A stretch of 64,000 nt of DNA from Arcobacter defluvii (GCF_013201725.1 NZ_CP053835.1:620001-684000), one strand, 5' to 3'; counted from the first letter of the stretch, positions 7,792 through 17,603 are shown. Made by a program: numbers and translations. The notes: a model not told the origin generated them from the letters alone.

Positions 7792-9000
7792 TTATTTTTC
7801 AATTTCAAGACCTGAAACAATTCTATAAGTATCATTAGCAATAACAAATTCTTCATTTGTTGGAATAACAAAAATTCTTGCAGCTGAACTATTTGTTGCA
7901 ATATCTCTAGCTTTTGAACTTCTTTTATTATTTTTAGTTGGGTCAAGAATTAATCCCATTCCATCTAATCCAGCACAAACAATTTCTCTAATTAATGATG
8001 AATTTTCACCAATTCCACCTGTGAAACATAAAGCATCAATTCCATCAAGTGCAGCAACATAAGAACCTACATATTTTTTGATGTTATAAGCAACCATTTC
8101 TACGGCTAATCTACATCTATCATCACCATCTTGCATACCTTGTAAAACTTCTCTTAAATCAGAAGATTTTCCTGAAATTCCTAAGATACCTGATTTTTTA
8201 TTCATGATGTCGATAATTTGATCAATATCTAAACCTTCTTGTTTCATCATATATGAAATAGCACCAGCTCCAACATCACCAGCTCTTGTTCCCATCATTA
8301 AACCTTGAACAGGAGTAAGACCCATAGATGTATCTATACATTTACCATTTAATACCGCACTTACAGATGAACCATTTCCTAAGTGACAAACAATAATTCT
8401 TGTATTTCTTTTTTTATCTAACATCCCTCTTGCTTCATTTGAAACATAATAGTGACTAGTTCCATGGAATCCATATTTTCTAATACCATGTTTTGTATAT
8501 TGTTCATAAGGTAATGCATACATATAAGCATAATCAGGCATTGTTTGATGGAATGCAGTGTCAAATACAGCAACATTTGGTTTCCCTGGCATTAATTCTT
8601 GACAAATTTCCATTCCCATGATATTTGCAGGATTATGCAAAGGAGCTAAAGGAATTAATTTTTTCATAGTCTCAACAACTCTAGGTGTTACCATAACTGA
8701 TGATGCAAATTCTTCTCCACCATGAACTGCTCTATGACCAATTGCATCAATATCATCAATTGAATTAATAACTTTTCCTTCACTTTCAACTAAAGTTTTT
8801 AATACTAACTCAATTGCTTCTTTATGCGTAGGCATAGGAACTTCTAATGTTAATTTTTGTCCTTCACCAAACTCATGCTTTAAAACACCATCAATTCCAA
8901 TTCTTTCACAAAGACCAACAGCTAAAACTTCTTTTGAAACTGGATTCATTAATTGATATTTTAAAGATGAACTACCTGCATTTAAAATGAATACTAACAT
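7792..9000 (-). CDS. ackA: acetate kinase, copy 1 (pta-linked)
   Basis: Interconverts acetate + ATP and acetyl phosphate + ADP. The 402-residue protein has all ASKHA signatures: NAGSSSLKYQL at the N-terminus, HRAVHGGEEF with the substrate Arg, FDTAFHQTMP with the catalytic Asp, RKYGFHGTSH, CHLGNGSSVSAV, GTRAGD with the second catalytic Arg, and FTGGIGENS. It follows pta by 29 bp in one transcript, the classical acetate activation or overflow operon. It is more divergent from copies 2 and 3 than they are from each other; for example its late motif has Gly where theirs has Ala. Last gene before a terminator. Confidence 0.96.
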   Translation of the reverse strand: MLVFILNAGSSSLKYQLMNPVSKEVLAVGLCERIGIDGVLKHEFGEGQKLTLEVPMPTHKEAIELVLKTLVESEGKVINSIDDIDAIGHRAVHGGEEFASSVMVTPRVVETMKKLIPLAPLHNPANIMGMEICQELMPGKPNVAVFDTAFHQTMPDYAYMYALPYEQYTKHGIRKYGFHGTSHYYVSNEARGMLDKKRNTRIIVCHLGNGSSVSAVLNGKCIDTSMGLTPVQGLMMGTRAGDVGAGAISYMMKQEGLDIDQIIDIMNKKSGILGISGKSSDLREVLQGMQDGDDRCRLAVEMVAYNIKKYVGSYVAALDGIDALCFTGGIGENSSLIREIVCAGLDGMGLILDPTKNNKRSSKARDIATNSSAARIFVIPTNEEFVIANDTYRIVSGLEIEK

Positions 9001-9029
9001 ATATCTCTCCTTAGTTTAGTTATAAATTT

Positions 9030-10025
9030 TTATTTGATTTGTGTTGCTGTAATAGCAACTAAGTTTGCAATATCTTCAACTGAACAACCTCTTGAAAGGT
9101 CATTTACTGGTTGATTTAATCCTTGAACGATTGGACCGTGAGCTTCTGCTCCTGCAAATCTTTGAACAAGTTTATAACCAATATTTCCAGATTGTAAATC
9201 AGGGAAAACTAAAATATTAGCTTTTCCTGCAACTTTTGAACCTGGAGCTTTTTTAGCACCAATTGATTCAATAATAGCTGCATCAGCTTGTAATTCTCCA
9301 TCGAATGCAAAATTTACATTTCTTTCAGTTAAAATATCACAAGCATATTGAACTTTATCAACTAATGGGTGTGATGCACTTCCTTTTGTAGAAAATGATA
9401 ACATAGCAACTCTAGGTTCTAATCCTACAACAGAACTTGCAGTAGCAGCTGTTGCACAAGCAATATCAGCTAATTGTTCAGAATTTGGTTCAGGAATAAC
9501 TGCACAATCTGCAAATAAAATTAAACCATTATCTCCAAATTTTCCATCAGCAGTTTCCATAATAAAAGCAGAAGAAACAGTATTGATTCCTGGTGCAGTT
9601 TTTATAACTTGAATAGCAGCTTTTAAAACATCAGCGGTTGGTGAATTTGAACCTGCAACTAATCCATCTGCATCTCCTAGTCTTACCATCATACAACCAA
9701 AAAATCTTGGTTCATTTAACATAATTTCAGTTGCTTCTTCTTTTGAAAGATTTTTACTTTTTCTTAATTGAACTAATTCATCAATATATTTTTCAATATT
9801 ATCAAAATTTTTAGGATCAACTATTGCTGCTCCATCAATATTTGCTCCACACTTTGCAGCGTCAGCCTTGATAGTTTCAACATTTCCAATTAAAACAACT
9901 TTTGCAGTATTTTCTTCTAAAACTTGTTGAGCAGCTTTAAGAACTCTTTCATCCTCTGGCTCTGGTAGAACAATAGTTCTTAATTGTAGTTTCGCTTTTT
10001 CTTTGATACTTTCAATTAAACCCAT
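9030..10025 (-). CDS. pta: phosphate acetyltransferase, short form
   Basis: Interconverts acetyl phosphate + CoA and acetyl-CoA + phosphate, and so pairs with AckA. The 331-residue protein is the catalytic-domain-only form, without the regulatory N-terminus of the 700-residue enzymes. Visible motifs are IVLPEPEDERVLKAA at the start, GCMMVRLGDADGLVAGS, SAFIMETADG and PLVDKVQYACDILTERN. Its promoter carries the TTGCTA direct repeat described separately. It begins the pta-ackA operon and is the only pta in the window, serving three acetate kinases. Confidence 0.95.
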   Translation of the reverse strand: MGLIESIKEKAKLQLRTIVLPEPEDERVLKAAQQVLEENTAKVVLIGNVETIKADAAKCGANIDGAAIVDPKNFDNIEKYIDELVQLRKSKNLSKEEATEIMLNEPRFFGCMMVRLGDADGLVAGSNSPTADVLKAAIQVIKTAPGINTVSSAFIMETADGKFGDNGLILFADCAVIPEPNSEQLADIACATAATASSVVGLEPRVAMLSFSTKGSASHPLVDKVQYACDILTERNVNFAFDGELQADAAIIESIGAKKAPGSKVAGKANILVFPDLQSGNIGYKLVQRFAGAEAHGPIVQGLNQPVNDLSRGCSVEDIANLVAITATQIK

Positions 10026-10063
10026 TTGTAAGTTATCCTTTCTAGTTTAAACTTTGTGGAAAA

Positions 10064-10097
10064 ATTATAATTAAGAAACATAGCATTAACATAGCAA
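10064..10097 (-). promoter_or_regulatory. pta promoter with 11-bp-period TTGCTA direct repeat
   Basis: On the minus strand TTGCTA-TGTTA-ATGCTA occupies 10097 to 10081 and is followed by a TATAAT at 10069-10064. The second TGC begins 16 bases before the -10. The nine bases TGCTATGTT are repeated exactly with an 11-bp period. The same arrangement is found upstream of DUF485-2 (19879-19912) and DUF4212 (24792-24825). The repeat sits where an OmpR/PhoB-type activator would replace a -35. Regulator identity is inferred. Confidence 0.65.
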
Positions 10098-10241
10098 TGT
10101 CTTATAATCTCACTAAAGGTTATTTTATAGCATATTAAAAAAAAAGTACATAAAATATACATTATTATAAAAAAAAATAGGATTTGTGAGAAATAGTGAT
10201 AAGTTATGAGGAATAAATGTTTTAATTGTGTAAAAAAAGCA

Positions 10242-10276
10242 AGTACTATGTACAATAATTATACATAATACTCAAT
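10242..10276 (-). terminator. hairpin terminator downstream of ackA copy 2
   Basis: On the minus strand a 13-bp stem starting AGTATTATGTATA closes a 5-base loop and contains two G-U pairs. A TGCTTTTTTT tract follows. It is homologous to the hairpin after ackA copy 3 at 11789-11819, where those two pairs are Watson-Crick. Confidence 0.75.
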
Positions 10277-10304
10277 TTTAAGATAAATTTCTAAATGTAA
10301 CAGA

Positions 10305-11498
10305 TTATTTCTTTTTTACTAGATCGAAAGTATCTTTTGCTATAACAAGTTCTTCATTTGTTGGAATAATATAAATCTTTGTTTTAGAAGTTTTTTTGCT
10401 AATTTCTCTAATTCCAGATTTTCTTATACTATTTTTTTCTGTATCAAGTTCAATTCCCATAAAATCTAATCCATTACAAACTTTTTCTCTTATTAAATCA
10501 GAATTCTCTCCTATTCCAGCTGTAAAACAAATGGCATCAACTCCATGCATTAATCCAGCATAAGAGCAAAGATATTTTTTAATTCTTGAACATAACATTT
10601 CAATAGTAATTTTTGATCTTTTATCGCCATCATTTGAAGCTTTTATAACTTCTCTTAAATCTGAACTAATACCTGAAACACCTAAAATGCCTGATTTTTT
10701 ATTTAGATAGTTTATAATTTGATGAGTATCTAAACCTTTTTTTTCCATTAAATATGGAATAACACCTGCGTCAATATCTCCACATCTTGTACCCATTATT
10801 AATCCTTCAAGAGGAGTTAATCCCATAGATGTACTTATTGATTTTCCATCTCTTACTGCACAAACAGATGAACCATTTCCAAGATGACAAACAATTATTT
10901 TAGAATCTTTTTTATTTAAAATTTTTACAGCTTCATTTGAAACATAATAGTGACTTGTTCCATGAAAACCATATTTTCTTAGATGATGCTCTGTATAATC
11001 ACCATATGGAACAGCATATAAAAAGTTTTCTTCAGGCATTGTTTGATGAAATGCTGTATCAAATGTTGCAACATTAGGAACATTTGGCATTAATTCTTGA
11101 CAAATTTTTATTCCAAGAACATGTGCAGGATTGTGTAAAGGAGCAAGTGGAATTAAATTTTCAATCTTTTTAACTACATCATCATCAATTAAAACAGATT
11201 TTTTAAAATATTCTCCACCATGAACAACTCTGTGTCCAATTGCTTGAATCTCTTTTATAGAATCAATAACTTTTGTTTCATCATTTGTTAAAATTCTTAG
11301 TACTAATTCAATTGCTTCTTTATGTGTAGGAATTGGTAGTTCAAAAGTTAATTTTTTATTTTCTCCTACTTCATGTTTTAAAATTCCATCAATTCCAATT
11401 CTTTCTACTAATCCACTAGCTTTTAATTCAGAAGTTTCTGCGTTGATTAATTGGTATTTTAAAGACGATGAACCTGCATTTAATACAAATACTAACAT
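10305..11498 (-). CDS. ackA: acetate kinase, copy 2 (tandem paralogue)
   Basis: 397-residue acetate kinase, complete. It keeps NAGSSSLKYQL, GHRVVHGGEYF, TFDTAFHQTMP, RKYGFHGTSH, CHLGNGSSVCAV, GTRCGDIDAG and FTAGIGENS, so the catalytic Asp and both Arg are present. The N-terminal 30 residues differ from copy 3 at only a few positions, and the two copies share a homologous 3' hairpin, so they arose by tandem duplication. Start ATG with AAAGGA upstream. It has a 357-bp upstream gap with its own probable promoter. Cofactor or chain-length preference (acetate versus propionate) cannot be read from the sequence. Confidence 0.93.
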   Translation of the reverse strand: MLVFVLNAGSSSLKYQLINAETSELKASGLVERIGIDGILKHEVGENKKLTFELPIPTHKEAIELVLRILTNDETKVIDSIKEIQAIGHRVVHGGEYFKKSVLIDDDVVKKIENLIPLAPLHNPAHVLGIKICQELMPNVPNVATFDTAFHQTMPEENFLYAVPYGDYTEHHLRKYGFHGTSHYYVSNEAVKILNKKDSKIIVCHLGNGSSVCAVRDGKSISTSMGLTPLEGLIMGTRCGDIDAGVIPYLMEKKGLDTHQIINYLNKKSGILGVSGISSDLREVIKASNDGDKRSKITIEMLCSRIKKYLCSYAGLMHGVDAICFTAGIGENSDLIREKVCNGLDFMGIELDTEKNSIRKSGIREISKKTSKTKIYIIPTNEELVIAKDTFDLVKKK

Positions 11499-11855
11499 AA
11501 ATTATTCCTTTCTTCTTAAACAATATATTTTTTATAAAAATCATTAAATTGATAATCACGTTAATATAATAACATTTTTTCAAAATTTAAAAATCTCAAA
11601 ATTTTTTGTAGATTATATTAAAACTTAAATCTATATTTGCTTTTAAAATTAATTTTATTTCATAAGAAAGATAGATTATAGATAAGAAAATCTAAATTAA
11701 ATTTTTTTAACTGTTGAAAATCAAGTGATTTTGAGTAAGGATATGGAAAATTTAATTTTAAAATGTTTAAAAAATGCTATTTGAAAAGTATTATGTACAT
11801 TGATTGTACATAATACTCAATTTTCTAAAAGTTTTCTAATTTGTAACATATTTTA
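11499..11855. other. 357-bp gap between ackA copies 2 and 3
   Basis: No open reading frame of note. It holds the hairpin after ackA copy 3 (11789-11819), an imperfect dyad at 11715-11734 whose inner arms (AAAATCA/TGATTTT) match perfectly, and two minus-strand TATAAT hexamers (11675-11680 and 11632-11637) that could start transcription of ackA copy 2. The TTGCTA direct repeat seen upstream of pta is absent. Confidence 0.6.
11789..11819 (-). terminator. perfect hairpin downstream of ackA copy 3
   Basis: A 13-bp inverted repeat (AGTATTATGTACA and its complement) around a 5-base loop, 36 bp after the ackA copy 3 stop. Only TTT follows directly on the minus strand, so termination may be partial and some transcripts may continue into ackA copy 2. 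A nearly identical hairpin follows ackA copy 2. Confidence 0.65.
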
Positions 11856-13046
11856 CTATTTTACAAGTTTATATGTATCTTGTGCTATTACTAATTCTTC
11901 ATTTGTTGGAATAACAAAAATTTTTGTTTTTGAAGTATCTCTATTTATTTCTCTACTTATATTAGATTTTAATTGATTTTTCTGGTTATCAAGTTCAATC
12001 CCCATAAATTCTAAATTATGACAAATTTTATTTCTTATTAAATCAGAATTTTCTCCAATGCCAGCTGTAAAACAGATTGCATCAACTCCACCTAATAAAC
12101 CTGCATATGAACAAATATATTTTTTTACTCTATTACACATCATATCTATTGTAACTTGCGCTCTTTGATCACCATCATTTGCTGCACTAATAATTTCTCT
12201 TAAATCTGAACTTATACCAGAAACACCTAGAATACCTGATTTTTTATTTAAATAATCAATAATTTGATGTGTATCCATACCTTTTCTATCCATTAAATAT
12301 GGAATAACTCCTGCATCAATATCACCACTTCTAGTTCCCATCATCAAACCTCCTAATGGAGTTAGTCCCATTGTTGTATTTAAAGATTTTCCATCTTTGA
12401 CTGCACAAACAGACGAACCATTACCTAAGTGACATACTATAATTCTTGATTCTTTTTTATTATCTAAAAGTTTGATTGCTTCTTGAGAAACGTAGAAGTG
12501 ACTTGTTCCATGGAAACCATATTTTCTTAAATGATGTTCTGTATAATCTTCATGAGGAACAGGAAATAAAAAATGAACTTCTGGCATTGTTTGATGAAAT
12601 GCTGTATCAAAAACAGCAACATTTGGAACATTTGGCATTAATTCTCTACAAATTTTCATTCCTAAAATATTTGCAGGATTATGTAAAGGTGCAAGAGGAA
12701 TTAATTCTTCAATTTTTTTAATTACTTTATCTGTAACGATTGTTGATTCTTTGAAAAACTCTCCACCATGCGCAACTCTATGCCCAACAGCTTGAATTTC
12801 AGTTATTGAATCAATAATTTTTGTTTCACCTTGAGTAAGAGTCTCTAAAATAAGCTCAATAGCTTCTTTATGTGATTGAATAGATGCTTCTATAGTTAAT
12901 TTTCTATTTTCGCCAACTACATGTTTTAATACACCATCAATTCCAATTCTTTCAACAATTCCACTAGCTTTTAACTCAGATGTCTCTGCATTGATTAATT
13001 GATATTTTAAAGATGATGAACCAGCATTTAATACAAATACTAACAT
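11856..13046 (-). CDS. ackA: acetate kinase, copy 3 (downstream of ActP-DUF294-exonuclease)
   Basis: 396-residue complete acetate kinase with NAGSSSLKYQL, GHRVAHGGEFF, VFDTAFHQTMP, RKYGFHGTSH, CHLGNGSSVCAV, GTRSGDIDAG and FTAGIGENS. The ATG has AAGGA upstream and lies only 24 bp after the exonuclease gene. It is therefore the last gene of a DUF485-actP-DUF294-exonuclease-ackA transcript that links acetate uptake directly to activation. Closest relative in the window is copy 2. Nothing suggests decay: there are no stops or lost motifs. Confidence 0.94.
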   Translation of the reverse strand: MLVFVLNAGSSSLKYQLINAETSELKASGIVERIGIDGVLKHVVGENRKLTIEASIQSHKEAIELILETLTQGETKIIDSITEIQAVGHRVAHGGEFFKESTIVTDKVIKKIEELIPLAPLHNPANILGMKICRELMPNVPNVAVFDTAFHQTMPEVHFLFPVPHEDYTEHHLRKYGFHGTSHFYVSQEAIKLLDNKKESRIIVCHLGNGSSVCAVKDGKSLNTTMGLTPLGGLMMGTRSGDIDAGVIPYLMDRKGMDTHQIIDYLNKKSGILGVSGISSDLREIISAANDGDQRAQVTIDMMCNRVKKYICSYAGLLGGVDAICFTAGIGENSDLIRNKICHNLEFMGIELDNQKNQLKSNISREINRDTSKTKIFVIPTNEELVIAQDTYKLVK

Positions 13047-13070
13047 TATAATTTTTTTCCTTTCTATAGT

Positions 13071-13691
13071 TTATTTTATTTTTATATTTGGTAAATTTTT
13101 AAGTTTTATGAAAATCATAGCAGTCATGATTGCATCATTATATGCATCATGCTTTCCTAAATTTGGTATATTTAGTTCTTCCATAATAGAATTAAATCTC
13201 AAATCAATATGTGATTGAGGGATAATTTCAATTTTATAATCATGATAAATTTCTGAAACTTCATAAGCTTTATTGGGAAGAGTAATCCCAAGTTTTGGTT
13301 TCAAATATTTATTTATCATTGCAATATCAAATTCTAAAAAATATCCAACCAATGGTCGATTTCCAATGAAATCAATAAATTCAGTGATAACTTCATCTAT
13401 CTCTTCAGCATCATTTAAATCACACTCTCTTATATGATGTATTTTTATAGCTTCAGCTTGAAGTTTTGTTTTTGGTTTTATAAATTTTATAAATTTTTTA
13501 CTAGATACAATCGTATTATCTTTTATAATAACTGCTCCAATTGAGATAATGTCATCTTTTTTTGGATTAAGTCCTGTTGTTTCACAATCAAAACATACAT
13601 ATTCATTATCAAAAGATTTATCAAACAAAAATAGATATTTTTGATCTTTTAAATTTTTTTTATTAAAATAATTTTTAATAGTTCTAAACAT
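13071..13691 (-). CDS. DEDDh 3'-5' exonuclease (DnaQ/PolC-like), copy 1
   Basis: 206-residue exonuclease-domain protein. It has ExoI with CFDCETTGLNPKKDDIISIG (Asp and Glu of DEDD), ExoII around VGYFLEFDIAMINKYL, and ExoIII KHDAYNDAIMT with the His and Asp of the DEDDh type. It overlaps the DUF294 gene by 8 bp, and the same gene pair occurs again at 20023-22475. This constant pairing with a nucleotidyltransferase-like protein in acetate-transport operons argues against a general repair role and for one on a nucleotide product of its partner. That role is inference. It is not a replicative epsilon subunit by context. Confidence 0.87.
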   Translation of the reverse strand: MFRTIKNYFNKKNLKDQKYLFLFDKSFDNEYVCFDCETTGLNPKKDDIISIGAVIIKDNTIVSSKKFIKFIKPKTKLQAEAIKIHHIRECDLNDAEEIDEVITEFIDFIGNRPLVGYFLEFDIAMINKYLKPKLGITLPNKAYEVSEIYHDYKIEIIPQSHIDLRFNSIMEELNIPNLGKHDAYNDAIMTAMIFIKLKNLPNIKIK

Positions 13692-15525
13692 AGTTTAACT
13701 TAAAGTGAAATTCTAATTTTTTCTTTAATTTATTTACAATTTTAAAAGATTCTTTTAATAAATCTTTTTCCATAGTATTTAAATTATTAGGGTTGATATA
13801 GTTATCTATTTCAATATTCTTGTCAAGTTTTTCTAAATTTGATTTTAATTTCAAATTTGTTAAAAAATTGAAAGCCATTGTTAATTCTTTGGCAAATTCT
13901 TCTTCAATAATTCCTATTTCAACTAACTTTTTTATTCTTTTTGCGGTGTTTGTATTAAAAATCTTATTTTCTAAACTTAGAGATCTAATACCTTGAACGA
14001 TGATAAAAATTCCACCTCTTTTTATATCTATTTCATTTTTATGTTTATTATCTTTACTATTAAAAACAAAACCATCAAAGAAACCTAATGGAACATCAAA
14101 ACTTAATATCACTTTTGCAAAAAGTGCATAAAAAGTTTGACTATTAGAAGATATTTTAAATAGATATTCTTTTAATCCAGTGATTAAATCTTTATCACCT
14201 GAAACATATACCGCATCGTAAAAAATTGCTATGTTCATGAAGTTGTCACCAGTTGGTTCATTTATCCATGAATAAATTAAATCTTTAAAATCAGATTTTT
14301 TTCTACACCAATAAGGATTAGAAACCATTATGTTTCCTTCACATCTAGGAAACCCAAAATCAACAAGTGTCTCTGTAAATTTTGATGTAAATTTTTGTAA
14401 TTCATTCTCCTCCATTGCACAATCATCTGATAAAATCAAAGCATTATCTTGGTCAGTTTTTAGAATTTGTTCTCCTCTTCCTTCACTTCCCATAACAACT
14501 AAACAAGATTTCTCATATAATTCTTTAGGTGCAAGAATTTTATATAATTTATCTAAAAGTTTTTTATTTAATTGATTTATTAGTTTAGAGATAAACTCAA
14601 TTTTTACACCTTTTGCATTTAGAGATTTTATTATTTTAATAAAAGATAACGAAGCTTCTTTTAGTTCTTCAACTGTTTCAGCTTTTACTATTTGATTTGA
14701 AACAGAAAAAATGTTTGTAGCAAAAAAAGAAGATAAAGATATTTGATCTAAAATCCCAATAATTTCATCTTTATCATTTTTTACAACAACTCTTTTCACT
14801 CCATGTTTTGCCATTATTAATTGGGCATTAAATAAAAAATCTTCTTCATTTATATAAATAAGACCTTTTGTAGCAATTTTTATAACTTCATCATCAAAAT
14901 TCATTCTATTTAAAATAACTTTTTGTCTAAAATCAGAATCAGTTACAATATACATTTCTCCTAATTCATCTTTTAATAAAATAGTTGGAATTTTTTCTTT
15001 TTTGATAATATTTGCTGCTTCAAAAATAGATTTTTTTGTATCTATAATCACAGCTTTATGAATTTTTGCATCTTTAACTTTTGCAATCATAATATTTGCC
15101 ATTTCTTTGTTTTTCTCATGTAAAATATTATTGTTAAGTTTTTCTGAAATGGATTGGAAAAAATAGTTCTCTAACTCTTGATTTTCATGAAGTATATTTA
15201 TAAAAATCTCTCTTGGAAGAGTATAACAAATGGTCTCTTCTGTAGTCACAAAACTATTTTTTGAATAATTTTCTATTAAAGATATTGAATCGAAAATTTC
15301 ATTTTTTGAGTATATTGATAAAACTTCATCATCTTGTTTTTCTTGAATTACTCCTTTTAATATAAAAAAAAGTGTTTGAGGTAAACTTCCTTGAGCTTGT
15401 ACTGTCTCATTCTCTTTAAAATACACAATATCCATATTTTCAACGAAAGTATCAATTTGATCTGTTGTTAAATTTTTAAATGGATGGATCGAAGAGATAA
15501 ATGTTTTTTGTTCTAATATACTCAT
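13684..15525 (-). CDS. cNMP-binding / CBS / DUF294 nucleotidyltransferase-like protein, copy 1
   Basis: 613-residue multidomain protein. Order: Crp-type cyclic-nucleotide-binding-like domain (about 15-130), CBS pair (about 155-280), GlnD-like nucleotidyltransferase domain with MGSEGRGEQ and TDQDNAL (about 345-375), then the DUF294 C-terminal helical substrate-binding domain. The ATG at 15525 is chosen because it follows AGAGGA and aligns with the start of copy 2 (MSI-Q-FISSIHPF pattern); the upstream GTG-type extension to 15579 does not. It lies 93 bp after actP copy 1. Such proteins are often encoded beside SSS symporters, but their reaction is not established. It may sense adenylate state through CBS and modify the transporter or a partner. 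Confidence 0.88.
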   Translation of the reverse strand: MSILEQKTFISSIHPFKNLTTDQIDTFVENMDIVYFKENETVQAQGSLPQTLFFILKGVIQEKQDDEVLSIYSKNEIFDSISLIENYSKNSFVTTEETICYTLPREIFINILHENQELENYFFQSISEKLNNNILHEKNKEMANIMIAKVKDAKIHKAVIIDTKKSIFEAANIIKKEKIPTILLKDELGEMYIVTDSDFRQKVILNRMNFDDEVIKIATKGLIYINEEDFLFNAQLIMAKHGVKRVVVKNDKDEIIGILDQISLSSFFATNIFSVSNQIVKAETVEELKEASLSFIKIIKSLNAKGVKIEFISKLINQLNKKLLDKLYKILAPKELYEKSCLVVMGSEGRGEQILKTDQDNALILSDDCAMEENELQKFTSKFTETLVDFGFPRCEGNIMVSNPYWCRKKSDFKDLIYSWINEPTGDNFMNIAIFYDAVYVSGDKDLITGLKEYLFKISSNSQTFYALFAKVILSFDVPLGFFDGFVFNSKDNKHKNEIDIKRGGIFIIVQGIRSLSLENKIFNTNTAKRIKKLVEIGIIEEEFAKELTMAFNFLTNLKLKSNLEKLDKNIEIDNYINPNNLNTMEKDLLKESFKIVNKLKKKLEFHFKLNYV

Positions 15526-15587
15526 ATTTTCCTCTTTTTTAAAAATAAAAGTAATGATTGAAATAAAATCAATCACCAATATACTTG

Positions 15588-15614
15588 AATATCAAAGGAA
15601 AATCCTTTGATATT
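15588..15614 (-). repeat. hairpin between actP copy 1 and DUF294 copy 1
   Basis: A 12-bp inverted repeat (15588-15599 with 15603-15614) with a 3-base loop just after the actP stop. There is no T-run on the minus strand, so it looks more like an RNA stability or processing element than a full terminator, which would leave the downstream genes expressed at a lower level. Confidence 0.55.
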
Positions 15615-15618
15615 TTTA

Positions 15619-17268
15619 TTAGTGAGAAACAGCTCCTGCTGCACCAATTCCTGTATTTGCTCTTACATTTTGAGCTCTAAATAATACTTTTTCTTTTTGA
15701 GCTCTAGGCGAGTTGTCAAGTTTAGAAAAGAACCAAATAGAAACAAATGCAACAGTTACTGAGAATAGTGCAGGGTGTGCATAAGGAAAAATTGCTTTTT
15801 CATTTCCTAAAATTTGTACCCATACATTTGGTCCTAAAATTACAAGTGCAACAGCAGTTATAAGTCCCATAAATCCACCTATAAATGCACCTCTTGTAGT
15901 TAATCCACTCCAGTAAATAGATAAAAATAAAATAGGGAAGTTTGCACTCGCTGCAATTCCAAATGCTAATCCAACCATATATGCAATATTTTGAGATTCA
16001 AATGCAATACCTAAAGTTACTCCAATAATTCCAATTATAATAACTGTAATTTTTGAAATTTTTACAACTTTTTCATCACTTGCATTTGGATTAATTACAT
16101 TTGCATAAATGTCATGTGATATAGCACTAGCACCTGCAAGTGTTAAACCTGAAACAACTGCTAAAATAGTAGCAAAAGCAACAGCAGAAATAAAACCTAA
16201 GAATGCATTTCCACCTAACATATGAGATAAATGAACAGAAGCCATATTGCTTCCTCCAAATAATTTCCCATCAACGAAATATTGTGCTCCATCAGCTGAA
16301 TTTAAAAATGCAATAGCTCCAAATCCAACTATTGTAATAATTACCCAAAAATATGCAACAAATCCAGTTGCATAAACTACAGATTTTCTAGCTTCTTTTG
16401 CATTTCCAACTGTAAAAAATCTCATTAGAACGTGAGGAAGTCCAGCTGTTCCAAGCATTAAAGCCATACCTAATGAAATAGCTGAAATTGGGTCTGAAAT
16501 AAATCCTCCAGGACTTAAAATAGACTCACCACTTGTATGGTTTTCAACTGCTTTTACAGCTAATTTTTCAAATGAAAAATCGAAACTGTATAAAACCATA
16601 ATTGCCATAAATGAAACACCAGAAAGTAATAAACAAGCTTTAATAATTTGTACCCAAGTAGTTGCTAGCATTCCCCCAAATGTTACATAAATAATCATTA
16701 ATGCTCCAACCATAAATACAGCATACTCATATTCCATACCGAATAATACTTGAATTAATTTTCCAGCTCCAACCATTTGTGCAATTAGATATAAAATAAC
16801 AACTGATAATGAACCAAATGCGGCAAGAGTTCTAATCTCTTTTTGTCCTAATCGGTATGCTGCAATATCAGCAAAAGTAAATTTACCTAAATTTCTTAAT
16901 TTTTCAGCCATGAAAAATAAAATAACAGGCCAACCAACAAGAAATGAAACAGCATAAATTACTCCATCATAACCTTTCATATAAATCAGACCAGAAACCC
17001 CTAAAAAAGCTGCAGCTGACATATAATCTCCAGCAATTGCTAAACCATTTTGAAATCCACTAATTCCACCACCTGCTGTATAAAAATCGCTTGCAGATTT
17101 TGTTTTTCTTGCTGCCCAATAAGTAATCCCTAATGTACCAACAATAAATACGAAAAACATAATAATTGCAGAAATATTAAGCTCTCTTTTAGTTGCTTCA
17201 AAAGTTGCATCACCTGCTGCAAATGCAGATATTGCAATAATTGAAATAAGTGCTAAAACTTTTAACAT
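15619..17268 (-). CDS. actP: sodium:acetate symporter ActP, copy 1
   Basis: 549-residue SSS-family permease, predicted inner membrane with about 13-14 helices. It starts with a hydrophobic segment ending [12 protein letters not shown]. The SSS signature is seen in [30 protein letters not shown] and [17 protein letters not shown]. Near-identical architecture to copy 2 at 17869-19521, down to the C-terminal NVRA-TGIGA motif. The start codon overlaps the DUF485 stop (TAATG), the conserved yjcH-actP coupling. In Gammaproteobacteria this protein takes up acetate and other short acids; the adjoining acetate kinases support that here. Confidence 0.92.
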   Translation of the reverse strand: MLKVLALISIIAISAFAAGDATFEATKRELNISAIIMFFVFIVGTLGITYWAARKTKSASDFYTAGGGISGFQNGLAIAGDYMSAAAFLGVSGLIYMKGYDGVIYAVSFLVGWPVILFFMAEKLRNLGKFTFADIAAYRLGQKEIRTLAAFGSLSVVILYLIAQMVGAGKLIQVLFGMEYEYAVFMVGALMIIYVTFGGMLATTWVQIIKACLLLSGVSFMAIMVLYSFDFSFEKLAVKAVENHTSGESILSPGGFISDPISAISLGMALMLGTAGLPHVLMRFFTVGNAKEARKSVVYATGFVAYFWVIITIVGFGAIAFLNSADGAQYFVDGKLFGGSNMASVHLSHMLGGNAFLGFISAVAFATILAVVSGLTLAGASAISHDIYANVINPNASDEKVVKISKITVIIIGIIGVTLGIAFESQNIAYMVGLAFGIAASANFPILFLSIYWSGLTTRGAFIGGFMGLITAVALVILGPNVWVQILGNEKAIFPYAHPALFSVTVAFVSIWFFSKLDNSPRAQKEKVLFRAQNVRANTGIGAAGAVSH

Positions 17269-17582
17269 TATATTAAATCCTTTACATCTTTTTTTATTTC
17301 ATTAGTTAATTTTTCAAACTCAGTGTTTGCTTTTCTTACATAAATTAATGTTGTAATAAAACTAATTACTAAAATTGCCAATGCAATAGGAAATGCAATA
17401 GTTGTTATACCATCTCCAACTTTTGCTGATAAAAGTTCTTTGTCAAATGCAATAACTAAAATATATGCATAAAACATAACTAATACAAAAATACCAAGCT
17501 TAATTCCTAAGCCATTTCTTTTTGAAACTAATTCTTTATATTTAGGATTAGATTCAATTCTCTCAACCAGTTCGTCGTTCAT
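17268..17582 (-). CDS. DUF485 small membrane protein, ActP partner, copy 1
   Basis: 104-residue YjcH-type protein with two transmembrane helices (about residues 27-47 and 60-83) separated by a short loop containing [14 protein letters not shown]. The N-terminus [13 protein letters not shown] is shared with copy 2. It is always encoded just before ActP and probably assists its assembly or regulation, although its function is not proven. The stop codon shares a base with the actP start. AAGGAAG lies upstream of the ATG, and an 8-4-8 inverted repeat lies in the leader at 17604-17623. Confidence 0.9.
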   Translation of the reverse strand: MNDELVERIESNPKYKELVSKRNGLGIKLGIFVLVMFYAYILVIAFDKELLSAKVGDGITTIAFPIALAILVISFITTLIYVRKANTEFEKLTNEIKKDVKDLI

Positions 17583-17603
17583 TCTGCTTCCTTTTTAATA
17601 AGA

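Noticed and set aside
10016-10255. A 79-codon open frame upstream of pta
   Set aside because: It covers the pta promoter and repeat region, has low-complexity aromatic composition and no ribosome site.
10305-13046. One of the tandem ackA copies as a pseudogene
   Set aside because: Both frames are full length and keep every catalytic motif.
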